Positions 37,181-45,452 of a DNA stretch of 64,000 nucleotides are shown here, piece after piece; the stretch's first letter is position 1; every line of letters starts with the position of its first letter. This stretch comes from an uncultured Sphingomonadaceae bacterium (GTDB taxonomy: Bacteria > Pseudomonadota > Alphaproteobacteria > Sphingomonadales > Sphingomonadaceae). Both the position numbers and the translations under genes were made by a program. The stretch lies in assembly GCA_947499975.1 (NCBI GenBank), contig CANMQE010000002.1, positions 186,001 through 250,000 on the forward strand, read 5' to 3'. The notes under the pieces are model-generated. The model was not told the origin of the DNA. It ran no database searches and was given only the letters and a program-made list of their open reading frames with translations.

Positions 37181-38242
37181 ATGAGAATCGCGCTTGTCAC
37201 CGATGCCTGGTACCCGCAGGTGAACGGTGTCGTCCGAACGCTGGCCACCATCGCCGCGCATTTGCGCCAGCGGGCTCACGCGGTGGAAGTTATCTCGCCC
37301 GACCAGTTTGGCTCCCTTCCGGCTCCATCCTATCCCGAGATCCGCCTGGCCCTGACCGGTCCGCGCGCCATTGCCCGGCGGTTGGAAAGCTTCGCGCCCG
37401 ACACTATCCACATCGCTACCGAGGGTCCGCTTGGCTGGGCGGCGCGCGCATATTGCATGCGCGCGAAGCTGCCGTTCACCACCGCGTATCACACGCAGTT
37501 TCCCGATTACATCGCCCGGCGCACGGGCCTGCCGCCCGGCTGGTTCTGGCCCGCGATCCGCCGCTTCCATGCGCCCGCCGTGCGCACCATGGTGGCGACA
37601 GAGACGATCCGCCAGCAACTGGACCAGCAGGGCATCGGACCGCTGCACCACTGGAGCCGCGGCGTGGATACGGACAGTTTCCACCCCTATCACCTGCCGC
37701 CCGACCTGTTTTGCAGCCTTCCGCGGCCGATCCAGCTTTACGTCGGGCGGGTGGCGGTGGAGAAGAACATCGATGCCTTCCTCGTCAATACACATCCCGG
37801 CACCAAGGTGGTGGTGGGGGATGGCCCCGCTCTTAAGCGGTTGCGCGCGCAATATCCCGAGGCGCATTTCCTGGGCAGGCGGATGGGGGACGAGCTGGCC
37901 GCCTGCTATGCCGCCGCCGATGTCTTCGTCTTTCCCAGCAGGACGGACACTTTCGGCCTTGTCATGATAGAGGCACTGGCTTGCGGCACCCCTGTGGCGG
38001 CCTACCGCGTGCCCGGCCCGCTGGACGTGCTGAAACCGCAGAGCGGCGTCATGGCGGACAGGCTGGAGGACGCTGTCGCCGGGGCGCTCCTGCTGGATCG
38101 TGCAGCCTGCCACCAGCGGGGGAAGGCCTATTCCTGGGAAGCGAGTGCGACGCAGTTTCTCGCCGGTCTTGCCCCCATCACGCGAAGCGCGCGGCACGCC
38201 AGCCATGCGCCAATCATGGCCGCGCCAGCCCCGCGAGCCTGA
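37181..38242 (+). CDS. GT4 family glycosyltransferase
   Basis: About 353 residues with a GT-B fold. The N-terminus MRIALVTDAWYPQVNGVVRTL is typical of GT4 mannosyl- and glucosyltransferases acting on lipids; the C-terminal nucleotide-sugar site is DVFVFPSRTDTFGLVMIEALACG, the EX7E motif region. Donor and acceptor are unknown. The ATG at 37181 has CAGGGAG ten bases upstream; a GTG at 37160 overlapping the phosphatase stop (GTGA) is also possible. Coupled to the LpxH-like gene. The hairpin at 38336-38369 may terminate this transcript. Confidence 0.9.
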   Translation: MRIALVTDAWYPQVNGVVRTLATIAAHLRQRAHAVEVISPDQFGSLPAPSYPEIRLALTGPRAIARRLESFAPDTIHIATEGPLGWAARAYCMRAKLPFTTAYHTQFPDYIARRTGLPPGWFWPAIRRFHAPAVRTMVATETIRQQLDQQGIGPLHHWSRGVDTDSFHPYHLPPDLFCSLPRPIQLYVGRVAVEKNIDAFLVNTHPGTKVVVGDGPALKRLRAQYPEAHFLGRRMGDELAACYAAADVFVFPSRTDTFGLVMIEALACGTPVAAYRVPGPLDVLKPQSGVMADRLEDAVAGALLLDRAACHQRGKAYSWEASATQFLAGLAPITRSARHASHAPIMAAPAPRA

Positions 38243-38294
38243 TCCTCGTTCGGCCCTACCGGCGCGGATGTGCAGGGGCGGGAATGGCAAACGC

Positions 38295-38321
38295 TTGCCG
38301 TTCGTCCGCAAAAGCTATACA
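38295..38321 (+). promoter_or_regulatory. Candidate promoter of trcR
   Basis: TTGCCG (38295-38300) and GCTATACA (38314-38321) fit the alphaproteobacterial housekeeping pattern (TTGaCgS, 10-14 bases, GCTAnAwC). A transcript would begin near 38328, upstream of the hairpin at 38336. Confidence 0.4.
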
Positions 38322-38335
38322 TGATGATGCGACAA

Positions 38336-38369
38336 GGCCGTCCCGCGAGGGGCGGCCCTTTTATTTTCA
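38336..38369 (+). terminator. Terminator-like hairpin between the glycosyltransferase and trcR
   Basis: GGCCGTCCC (38336-38344) pairs with GGGGCGGCC (38349-38357) around the tetraloop GCGA, with one T-G pair, followed by CTTTTATTTT. It has all features of an intrinsic terminator but ends only five bases before the trcR ribosome site (GGAG at 38374-38377), so it may sit within the trcR leader. Confidence 0.8.
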
Positions 38370-38384
38370 GTTTGGAGAAATGCT

Positions 38385-39134
38385 GTGGCTGACCAGCCCA
38401 CGCCCCTGATGCCTCACGCCACCGCCAGCTGGCTGGTGGACAACACTGCGCTCAGCTTCACCCAGATCGCGGACTTTTGCGGACTGCACATTCTCGAGGT
38501 GCAGGCCATGGCGGACGATCTGGCCAGCGCCAAGTATACGGGCCGCGACCCGGTGCATTCGGGCGAACTCACGCACGAGGAAATCGAGCGCGGGCAGGCC
38601 GATGCCGATTATTCGCTTAAGATGCAGAAGGCACCCGTCGACGTCAGCCGCACCAAGGGCCCGCGCTATACGCCGGTGTCCAAGCGGCAGGACAAGCCCG
38701 ACGGCATCGCCTGGATCCTGCGCAACCACCCCGAGATTTCGGATGCGCAGATCGGCCGGCTGATTGGCACCACGCGCAACACCATCAATGCCATCCGCGA
38801 TCGCAGCCACTGGAACATCGCCAACATCCAGCCGAAAGACCCGGTGACACTGGGCCTGTGTTCGCAGCGCGAACTGGATGCCGCCGTGGCCAAGGCTGCG
38901 AAGCGCGTCGCCGCGACAGAACCTGCCGAGGAAACCGAAGGCGAAGTGGCAGAGCCCGCAGCCGCCCCGCGCGACGACAAGCAGGAACTGATCGCCGAAC
39001 TGCGCCGCGAGCGCGAGGATGCAGCGAAGGCCGCGGCCCGCGCAGCGCAGGAAGCCGAAGCCGAGGCATGGCTGGAAGCCAAGCGCGCGGCAGAAGAAAA
39101 CGGCGGAACCGAACCGGGGCAGGGCGGCGCCTGA
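38385..39134 (+). CDS. trcR: Cell-cycle transcriptional regulator TrcR (DUF1013)
   Basis: A 249-residue protein of the DUF1013 family, conserved in alphaproteobacteria and named TrcR for its link to cell-cycle transcription. The helix-turn-helix-like N-terminus is ALSFTQIADFCGLHILEVQ, followed by RDPVHSGELTHEEIERG and the conserved DGIAWILRNHPEISDAQIG, IGTTRNTINAIRDRSHWN. The C-terminal 80 residues are a charged Ala/Glu/Lys coiled coil. The start is a GTG at 38385 with GGAG seven bases upstream. A terminator-like hairpin precedes it closely. Confidence 0.9.
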   Translation: MADQPTPLMPHATASWLVDNTALSFTQIADFCGLHILEVQAMADDLASAKYTGRDPVHSGELTHEEIERGQADADYSLKMQKAPVDVSRTKGPRYTPVSKRQDKPDGIAWILRNHPEISDAQIGRLIGTTRNTINAIRDRSHWNIANIQPKDPVTLGLCSQRELDAAVAKAAKRVAATEPAEETEGEVAEPAAAPRDDKQELIAELRREREDAAKAAARAAQEAEAEAWLEAKRAAEENGGTEPGQGGA

Positions 39135-39183
39135 GCCGATTGCCCGGCGGGCGGCCATTCGCTGTCAGCCACACAAACAGAAA

Positions 39184-39207
39184 GGGGCGGCCCCGCAAGG
39201 CCGCCCC
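39184..39207 (-). terminator. Hairpin between convergent trcR and bactofilin genes
   Basis: GGGGCGGCC (39184-39192) pairs perfectly with GGCCGCCCC (39199-39207). On the minus strand it is followed by CTTTCTGTTTGTG, a broken T-tract, so it most likely ends the bactofilin transcript; on the plus strand no T-tract follows. Confidence 0.65.
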
Positions 39208-39236
39208 ATCCCCTCCTCAAAACTGATTAAGCCGCT

Positions 39237-39692
39237 TTAGCCGGCAAGCGAGAGGCCAGGCTGGCCGTCCGACGTCTTGCCTTCCGCGGCAGGTTTCGCT
39301 GGCTGGCCGGACTTGGCGCGCAGCGGCTCGAACCGGCCTTCCACAGATGCGCCCTGTTCGATCGTCAGCGTATCGTAGCTGACATCGCCATCGATCTGCG
39401 CCGTCTTCAGCACCACCAGGTTGCGAACCTCGATCTTGCCCTGGATCTCGCCGGAAAGGCGCGCGGTCTCGGCCTTGATCTCGCCCTCGATGCGGCTGCC
39501 CTCGCCCTGTACCAGGCTGGCGCATGCAATATTGCCGATAACTTTGCCATCGACGTGAAGATCGGCCGAAGCCTCGACATCGCCACGAATGGTGACATCG
39601 GGACCGAATACGGAAAAGGTGCCGCCGGGATTAGCCATTGTCTTCACCGCCTGTGGCCGCTGCGAATTCTGCTCTGACTTGCTCGAGAACAT
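39237..39692 (-). CDS. Bactofilin (polymer-forming cytoskeletal protein)
   Basis: Bactofilins self-assemble into filaments that recruit cell-wall enzymes. The 151-residue protein contains the beta-helical DUF583 core (VTIRGDVEASADLHVDGKV, LVQGEGSRIEGEIKAE, IDGDVSYDTLTIEQGA) and a Pro/Lys-rich tail. The ATG at 39692 is chosen although it overlaps the peptidase gene by 62 bases, because MFSSKSEQ resembles the short membrane-targeting N-terminus of Caulobacter BacA; the ATG at 39638 would remove it. It follows an M23 peptidase gene, the classic bactofilin partner. Confidence 0.9.
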   Translation of the reverse strand: MFSSKSEQNSQRPQAVKTMANPGGTFSVFGPDVTIRGDVEASADLHVDGKVIGNIACASLVQGEGSRIEGEIKAETARLSGEIQGKIEVRNLVVLKTAQIDGDVSYDTLTIEQGASVEGRFEPLRAKSGQPAKPAAEGKTSDGQPGLSLAG

Positions 39693-40800
39693 GGGGAGCT
39701 GTCTCCAGGAAGGGGCGGGGGTTTACCGCTTTGTTGTTGATACGCACCTCGAAATGCAGGTGAGGTCCGGTGGAACGACCGGTGCTGCCGATGGCGCCGA
39801 TGACATCGCCGGCATCCACCTCGGTGCCGACGGTGGAGTTGAAGCGCGACATATGCGCATAGCGCGTCACCATGCCCCCGCCGTGATCGATTTCCACCAC
39901 CTTGCCATAGCCGGATTTCCAGCCGACGAAGGAAACGCGGCCATCGGCGGCGGAACGGATGGGCGAACCGTGCGGCGCGCTGAAATCGAGGCCGGAATGC
40001 ATCGCGGCGGTGCCGCGGAACGGATCGCGGCGATAGCCGAAGCCCGACGACATGGAATTGAGATCGGCAGGCATGAACTGTGGGATCTGGTTCAGCCCGC
40101 GTTCCAGCGCACTCATGCGCGCCAGGCTGAGGCCGAGGCGCTGAAAGCGCGGATCCAGCGAACCGTCGCTTTCGGAGCTCATCAGTTCAAGCGGACCGCC
40201 CATGGCCCGCTCGCTATCGCGGATAAGCGCGCGCGGATCGACGCCGAGCTGGCGCATCGCTTCTTCCGCGCGGGCGGAGCGGCGATCGGCATAGCGGGTC
40301 AGCCGCTCGGTGAAGGCAAGCTGGCGAGCCTCGACCTGGGCCAACCCCTCTGCGGCGGGGAAGACTTCGCGGATCATGCTGATCAGGTCTTCGCTTTCGG
40401 CGGTGGAATCGGTGACGGTGTCGCTGGCATCGGCCACCACGTCTTCGGGCAGCATCTCCACGATACCGTCCAGCAGTTCCTGCCGCGCTTCCAGATCGGC
40501 CACGGTTGCGGCGATATCGTCGGAATAGGCGTTGAACCGCTCTTCGGAAGTGGCGACCTGCGCCTCGCGTTCCAACAGCGATGCGCGCTCGCTATTGTTG
40601 TGCCACTGGCTGACGGCCATCACGCCCAGCGATGCAGCCCAGCCCAGCGTGATTGCAGCGGCCGTGCCGGCGGCAACCATTTGCGTGCGCGATGTGATGG
40701 TAAGGAACCGCACCTGGCCCTGTGAACGCATGAAAAACTCACGCTCGGGAAACCAGCTGCGCAGGCGATCTATCAGCCCACTTGTCGATTGTTTGTCCAA
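39631..40800 (-). CDS. M23 (LytM) peptidoglycan endopeptidase, bactofilin partner
   Basis: A 389-residue membrane-anchored cell-wall endopeptidase. After a cytoplasmic start and one helix (AAAITLGWAASLGVMAVS) comes a coiled-coil region (about residues 75-190) and the zinc peptidase domain with His268 and Asp272 in HSGLDF, and His347 and His349 in HLHFEV, so it should be active. The start is a TTG at 40800; ATG 40731 would cut the conserved FPEREFFMRSQGQVRF. Linked to the bactofilin gene by overlap, consistent with bactofilin-guided localisation of the enzyme. Confidence 0.9.
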   Translation of the reverse strand: MDKQSTSGLIDRLRSWFPEREFFMRSQGQVRFLTITSRTQMVAAGTAAAITLGWAASLGVMAVSQWHNNSERASLLEREAQVATSEERFNAYSDDIAATVADLEARQELLDGIVEMLPEDVVADASDTVTDSTAESEDLISMIREVFPAAEGLAQVEARQLAFTERLTRYADRRSARAEEAMRQLGVDPRALIRDSERAMGGPLELMSSESDGSLDPRFQRLGLSLARMSALERGLNQIPQFMPADLNSMSSGFGYRRDPFRGTAAMHSGLDFSAPHGSPIRSAADGRVSFVGWKSGYGKVVEIDHGGGMVTRYAHMSRFNSTVGTEVDAGDVIGAIGSTGRSTGPHLHFEVRINNKAVNPRPFLETAPHVLEQVRAEFAAATGGEDNG

Positions 40801-40939
40801 GACGACCCCACGTTGTCCGCTTCATTATTATGGACATGGTGTTACGCACCACCGGCGCGGCGTCGAGAGCACTTGTTAACCTTCGGGGCGAGTTGAACCC
40901 ATCGCGGGACGAAACGTTCCTTTATTGGAAAAAAATTCG

Positions 40940-40958
40940 TTTTGGCCGGGAACCAAAA
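40940..40958. repeat. Inverted repeat in the divergent region before proA
   Basis: TTTTGG (40940-40945) and CCAAAA (40953-40958) flank seven bases. It sits in an AT-rich patch within the 245-base gap that must hold the divergent promoters of the M23 gene and proA; possibly an operator. The rest of the gap shows nothing recognisable apart from a GTTAAC palindrome near 40875. Confidence 0.35.
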
Positions 40959-41045
40959 TCGCCTGCGAGCATGTCGTTAGCTCGATCCAAGGTATTTTTT
41001 GATTCGCCCTGACAGCCGGGGGGCAGGAATGTTAGAGGCGCCCGC

Positions 41046-42320
41046 ATGACCAATCAGACAGACAGCAAAACCGATTATTCCACCCTTATCGAAGAACTGG
41101 CGACCAAGGGCCGGGCAGCGCAGCGAAAGCTGGCGCGCGCCAGCGACGCTGACAAGGCGGCGGGCCTGCGCGCCGCGGCCAAGGCCATCCGCGCCCAGTC
41201 GCACCAGATCCTCGAAGCCAACGCGAAGGACATGGCCTCTGGCGAGGAACGCGGCCTGACAGGCTCCATGCTCGACCGGCTGAAGCTGGACGAGGAACGG
41301 CTGGAAGCCATCGCCGGCGCGATCGAGAACGTGGCGAACCTGCCCGACCCCGTGGGCGAGGTGATCGACAAACGCGAATCGCCCTCGCGCTTCGGGCTGG
41401 AGCGGGTGCGCATCCCCATCGGCCTTATCGGGATCATCTACGAAAGCCGCCCCAACGTTACGGCGGATGCAGCCGCGCTTTGCCTTCGTTCGGGCAATGC
41501 AGCGTTGCTGCGTGGCGGTAGCGAAGCGATCCATTCCAACCGCGCCCTGCACGCAGCATTCGCCACTGGCCTGGAAGAAGCGGGCCTTCCCGCCGACGCC
41601 ATCCAGCTCATGCCGACGCAGGATCGCGAGGCGGTGGGCGCCATGCTGAAGGCCGCAGGGCTGATCGACATGATCGTGCCGCGCGGCGGCAAGGGGCTGG
41701 TCGCCCGCGTCCAGCAGGACGCACGCGTTCCCGTGCTCGCCCACCTCGATGGCATCTGCCACACCTACATCCATGCCGATGCCGATCCTGACATGGCCCG
41801 CGAAATCGCGGTGAACGCCAAGATGCGCCGCACCGGCATCTGCGGTGCGATGGAAACGCTGCTGATCGATGCGAATTTCGACAAGGGATCGGACGTGCTG
41901 GCCGCGATTGCCGATGCAGGCTGCGAACTGCGCGGCGACGAAAAGGCGCAGAAGCTCGATTCGCGGGTGAAGCCGGCAACGGCCGAGGATTGGGATACCG
42001 AGTATCTCGATGCGATCCTGTCCGTGGCCGTGGTGGACGATATCGACGATGCGATGGATCACATCGCCTCGCATTCCTCCGGCCACACCGAGGCTATCAT
42101 CACCGGTAACGAGGATGCAGCCGAGCGTTTCCTGGGCGAAGTCGACAGTGCCATCGTGATGCACAACGCCTCCACCCAGTTTGCCGACGGCGGCGAATTC
42201 GGGCTGGGCGCGGAAATCGGCATTGCAACGGGCCGCCTCCACGCACGCGGCCCCGTGGCGCTGGAAGGGCTGACCACCTACAAATGGCAAGTGAAGGGCT
42301 CGGGCCAGGCCCGCGCCTGA
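41046..42320 (+). CDS. proA: Glutamate-5-semialdehyde (gamma-glutamyl phosphate) dehydrogenase
   Basis: NADPH-dependent reduction of glutamyl-5-phosphate, the second step of proline synthesis. The 424-residue protein has the usual length and shows GLERVRIPIGLIGIIYESRP, CLRSGNAALLRGGSEA, IVPRGGKGL, the catalytic cysteine in RTGICGAMETLL, and ASTQFADGGEFGLGAEIGI at the end. No proB is nearby. nadD follows on the same strand after 72 bases. Confidence 0.97.
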   Translation: MTNQTDSKTDYSTLIEELATKGRAAQRKLARASDADKAAGLRAAAKAIRAQSHQILEANAKDMASGEERGLTGSMLDRLKLDEERLEAIAGAIENVANLPDPVGEVIDKRESPSRFGLERVRIPIGLIGIIYESRPNVTADAAALCLRSGNAALLRGGSEAIHSNRALHAAFATGLEEAGLPADAIQLMPTQDREAVGAMLKAAGLIDMIVPRGGKGLVARVQQDARVPVLAHLDGICHTYIHADADPDMAREIAVNAKMRRTGICGAMETLLIDANFDKGSDVLAAIADAGCELRGDEKAQKLDSRVKPATAEDWDTEYLDAILSVAVVDDIDDAMDHIASHSSGHTEAIITGNEDAAERFLGEVDSAIVMHNASTQFADGGEFGLGAEIGIATGRLHARGPVALEGLTTYKWQVKGSGQARA

Positions 42321-42392
42321 CGCCGGGCAAGGGGCGGTGATGCGAATCCATCGGCCATCAAGCCCTGCCAATCCGCCAAGCCGGATCCGCGC

Positions 42393-43055
42393 ATGACGGG
42401 GGGGCCGATCACGGGCCTTCTCGGCGGCAGCTTCAATCCCGCCCACGCAGGCCATCGGCGCATTACCCTGTTCGCCATGGCCGCGCTGGGGCTGGACGAG
42501 ACGTGGTGGATGGTATCGCCGGGCAATCCTCTTAAACCGCGCAAAGGCATGGCACCGCTCCGGGCCCGCGTCCGCTCTGCCAAAGCGCAGGCAAGGCGCG
42601 CGCCGATCCGCGTGACGGCGATCGAGCAGGAGCTTGGCACGCGCTATACCATCGACACGATGCGCGCGATCAGGCGGCGTTATCCGCGTCGCCGATTCGT
42701 GTGGCTGATGGGCTCCGACAACCTTGCCCAGTTCCACCTCTGGAAAGACTGGCGCCAGATCGCGCGAGAAATGCCCATTGCCGTGATCGCGCGCCCGGGG
42801 TATGAGGACGATGCTATTGCGAGCCCCGCAATGGCCTGGCTGCGGAATTACCGGTTGTCTGCAGGCCGCTTACGCAACCGGGGCGAATGGAGCGCACCTG
42901 CGCTGATAGAACTGCGTTTCGATCCCGATCCGCGTTCGGCCACACAGATACGCCGGGCGGATCCCGATTGGGCAGACGGCATGGCCGGTCCTGCTCCACG
43001 GGATGAAGTGACGCATTCCCTGATAGCCAACAGCATGACGGAGGCGGCAGCGTGA
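42393..43055 (+). CDS. nadD: Nicotinate-nucleotide adenylyltransferase
   Basis: Transfers AMP from ATP to nicotinate mononucleotide in NAD synthesis. It is 220 residues long. The nucleotidyltransferase motif is GGSFNPAHAGH (residues 11-21), with the second signature SATQIRRADPDW near the C-terminus in the position of ISSTxIR. WLMGSDNLAQFHLWKDW is also characteristic. The cluster proA-nadD-rsfS-rlmH-envC-ctpA is a common order in alphaproteobacteria. Confidence 0.95.
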   Translation: MTGGPITGLLGGSFNPAHAGHRRITLFAMAALGLDETWWMVSPGNPLKPRKGMAPLRARVRSAKAQARRAPIRVTAIEQELGTRYTIDTMRAIRRRYPRRRFVWLMGSDNLAQFHLWKDWRQIAREMPIAVIARPGYEDDAIASPAMAWLRNYRLSAGRLRNRGEWSAPALIELRFDPDPRSATQIRRADPDWADGMAGPAPRDEVTHSLIANSMTEAAA

Positions 43056-43126
43056 AGCGGCCAACGCCTCCAGCCGCCCTTTACGCCGCCATTTTACATC
43101 CCATATCAGGAGCATGACCTTTCGCG

Positions 43127-43588
43127 ATGACCACTGCCAATTCAGGAACGCCAGCGCGTTCCGCCAATCACGTCACCAGCGAAGCATCAGCCACAATCTT
43201 GTCCATGTCTGACACCGAAACCGCCATTCACGCCGAACCCGGCTCGCTCCACGCGATGATCCTCGAACAGCTCGATGATGATCAGGCGCAGGAGATCGTC
43301 TCGATTCCGCTGAGCGGCAAGAGCTCCATCGCCGATCACATGGTCGTCGCCTCAGGCCGCTCGACGCGCCAGGTTGCCGCCATGGCAAACAAGCTGGCCG
43401 AAAAGCTGAAACATGCTGGAGAGCCGAGCCCGCGTATCGAAGGCTTGCCGGCCGCCGATTGGGTGTTGATCGATGCAGGCGATGTCGTCGTGCACCTGTT
43501 CCGCCCGGAAGTGCGCAGCTTCTACAATCTGGAACGGATGTGGGGCTTTGGCGAGGATGGCGAAACGCGGCAGATGGGCAGCGCCTGA
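43127..43588 (+). CDS. rsfS: Ribosome silencing factor RsfS
   Basis: RsfS binds ribosomal protein uL14 and blocks subunit joining in poor nutrient conditions. The conserved core is ILEQLDDDQAQEIVSIPL, GKSSIADHMVVASGRSTRQV, DWVLIDAGDVVVHLFRPEVRSFYNLERMW. The ATG at 43127 gives 153 residues but the first 26 are not conserved; the in-frame ATG at 43205 gives 127 residues, the usual length. Neither has a good ribosome site: AGGAG lies 14 bases before the first. I list the longer frame but the shorter one may be real. Confidence 0.9.
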   Translation: MTTANSGTPARSANHVTSEASATILSMSDTETAIHAEPGSLHAMILEQLDDDQAQEIVSIPLSGKSSIADHMVVASGRSTRQVAAMANKLAEKLKHAGEPSPRIEGLPAADWVLIDAGDVVVHLFRPEVRSFYNLERMWGFGEDGETRQMGSA

Positions 43589-43698
43589 CCGGCCTCTCGC
43601 TTCCGCCTTGGTGCGGGCGCACCCTGTAATTCCCGTTTCTTTGGCCCTAATCGTTTGGCCTTGCGGTGCGCCGTTAGCGGAACGATAGAGTCCGCCTC

Positions 43699-44121
43699 AT
43701 GCAACTGCACATTATCGCCCGCGGCAAGATAGCCCGCTCACCGGAAGAGGATCTGGTGGAGCGTTATGCCAAGCGCATCCAGTGGCCGCTCAAGATTACC
43801 GAACTGCCGGAAACCGGCGGACGCATCCCCGATCCGCAGACCCCTTTCAGGACCGTGCTGCTAGACGAGCGCGGGAAGAACCTGGGATCCGAAGACTTTG
43901 CCAGGATACTGGAACGCTGGCGCGACGACGGCATGCGCGAATGCCGCTTCGTGATCGGCGCTGCCGACGGTCATTCCAGGGCCGAGAGAGACGAGGCCGA
44001 CCTGCTGATTTCCTTCGGCAAGGCAACCTGGCCGCACCTTCTGGCCCGCGCCATGCTGGCAGAGCAGCTTTTCCGCGCCACCAGCATCCTTGCAGGCCAT
44101 CCCTATCATCGGGCAGGGTAG
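43699..44121 (+). CDS. rlmH: 23S rRNA (pseudouridine1915-N3)-methyltransferase RlmH
   Basis: SPOUT methyltransferase that methylates pseudouridine 1915 in helix 69 of 23S rRNA. At 140 residues it is slightly shorter than the E. coli enzyme (155). Recognisable parts are MQLHIIARGKIARSPEEDLV, LLDERGKNLGSEDFA, FVIGAADGHS and the C-terminal knot LLARAMLAEQLFRATSILAG followed by HPYHR. It follows rsfS, its usual neighbour, and is six bases from the EnvC-like gene. Confidence 0.95.
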   Translation: MQLHIIARGKIARSPEEDLVERYAKRIQWPLKITELPETGGRIPDPQTPFRTVLLDERGKNLGSEDFARILERWRDDGMRECRFVIGAADGHSRAERDEADLLISFGKATWPHLLARAMLAEQLFRATSILAGHPYHRAG

Positions 44122-44127
44122 CTGCCG

Positions 44128-45333
44128 ATGCATCGCATTCTCCTTCTTGCCGGATCGCTGGCCTTCTGCGCCGCTGCAGCCGTCGCCCAGCGCGCGCCTG
44201 TAACGGACAGTCCGCAGGCCATGCGCGAGGTGTTGGCAGAGGCACTGGCGGAGCGCGAGAATGCCGAGGCACGCAGCCAGCGTTTCGAGCAGGCCGCGCA
44301 GGATGCGCAGGACGCCGCGGATCGCGCCGCAGCGCAGGCCGCTGCACTGGCGGCACGCATCCAGCAGGCCGAATCCGGCATAGCCGCCGCACGTGCCCGC
44401 ATCGCCATGATCGATAGCGAACAGGGCGCCTTGCGAGAGGAACTGGGCCGGGAGCAGCAGCCGGTCGTGGAACTTACCGCCGCGCTACAGCAATTTTCCC
44501 GCCGCCCGCTTGCGCTCTCGATATTGCGTCCCGGCTCCGTCAAGGAAGTCGTCTATCTGCGCGCGATGTTGCATGACACCGTGCCGCAGGTGCGGCAGGG
44601 GACCGCCGGATTACGCTCCCGCATCGCGCGATCTCGTGAATTGCGCCGCGAGGCGCTGGCCGCGGCTGAGGTGCTGGAAGCCGAGGAAACGACGCTTGCC
44701 ACCCGGCGCGAGGAACTCGCCAATATCGAGACCCGTCAACGCCTCGCCGCGCGCGCCGCTGGCGGATCGGCCAGCCGCGAATCGGAACGCGCGCTGGCGC
44801 TGGCAGAAGAGGTGCGCGATCTCGATGGCCTTGTCACCGAACTGGATCGCGCCGCGCAGTTGCGGCAGCGACTCGCAGCCTTGCCAGGCCCGCAGCCACG
44901 GCCCGCACAGCCCGAACAGTCTCGCGTAAGCGAAAGGGCGGACACGAGCGCACCGCAGGCGAACATGCTGGCACCCGATCCCTATATCCTGCCGGTCTCT
45001 GGCCGCACGGTCCTGGGATATGGCGCGCCGCAGGATGCGGGCGTCAGCCGCGGGGTCACGTTTGCCCCCATTGCCGGGGCGCAGGTGGTGGCCCCCGCCA
45101 GCGGACGCATCGCCTTTGCCGGGCCATATCGCGGCTACGGCAATATCGTGATTATCGAGCATGGCGGAGGGTGGACCAGCCTTGTCACCGGCCTTTCGCG
45201 CACCGCGGTAAGCGTGGGGGACGGCGTGGGCAGCGGATCACCGCTGGGCAAGGCAGACCCCGCACAGCCGCGCGTGACGCTGGAACTGCGCCGTAATGGG
45301 GAACCGGTGAATCCGCTGCTCTACGTGGAATAA
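44128..45333 (+). CDS. EnvC-like murein hydrolase activator with a degenerate LytM domain
   Basis: A 401-residue periplasmic protein with a signal peptide (cleaved near VAQRA), a long coiled coil (about residues 30-250) and a C-terminal LytM fold. The catalytic residues of M23 peptidases are missing: the position of H-x3-D reads SRGVTF and the HxH position reads RVTLEL. This is the pattern of EnvC, which activates cell-separation amidases rather than cutting peptidoglycan itself. No amidase gene is adjacent. It is followed by a terminator and the CtpA-type gene, a common neighbour. Confidence 0.88.
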   Translation: MHRILLLAGSLAFCAAAAVAQRAPVTDSPQAMREVLAEALAERENAEARSQRFEQAAQDAQDAADRAAAQAAALAARIQQAESGIAAARARIAMIDSEQGALREELGREQQPVVELTAALQQFSRRPLALSILRPGSVKEVVYLRAMLHDTVPQVRQGTAGLRSRIARSRELRREALAAAEVLEAEETTLATRREELANIETRQRLAARAAGGSASRESERALALAEEVRDLDGLVTELDRAAQLRQRLAALPGPQPRPAQPEQSRVSERADTSAPQANMLAPDPYILPVSGRTVLGYGAPQDAGVSRGVTFAPIAGAQVVAPASGRIAFAGPYRGYGNIVIIEHGGGWTSLVTGLSRTAVSVGDGVGSGSPLGKADPAQPRVTLELRRNGEPVNPLLYVE

Positions 45334-45344
45334 ACTTCTGTCAG

Positions 45345-45363
45345 GGGCTGCGCGGCCCTTTTT
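45345..45363 (+). terminator. Intrinsic terminator after the EnvC-like gene
   Basis: GGGC (45345-45348) pairs with GCCC (45355-45358), followed by TTTTT; short stem but a good T-tract, eleven bases after the stop codon. It separates the preceding operon from the CtpA-type gene. Confidence 0.7.
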
Positions 45364-45452
45364 ATTCCCGCTTCGTTCCTCATCTGGTGTTAAGCCCCGC
45401 CATGCGATAAATGCCGGCATTGGGACACCTCCTTGCTGAGGACACAGAATAT

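Noticed and set aside
43113..43211. Short open frame of about 32 codons ahead of and overlapping rsfS, ending just after the internal ATG at 43205
   Set aside because: AGGAG is only one base from its ATG, too close for a normal ribosome site, and the peptide has no recognisable features. It might act as a leader peptide but evidence is too thin.
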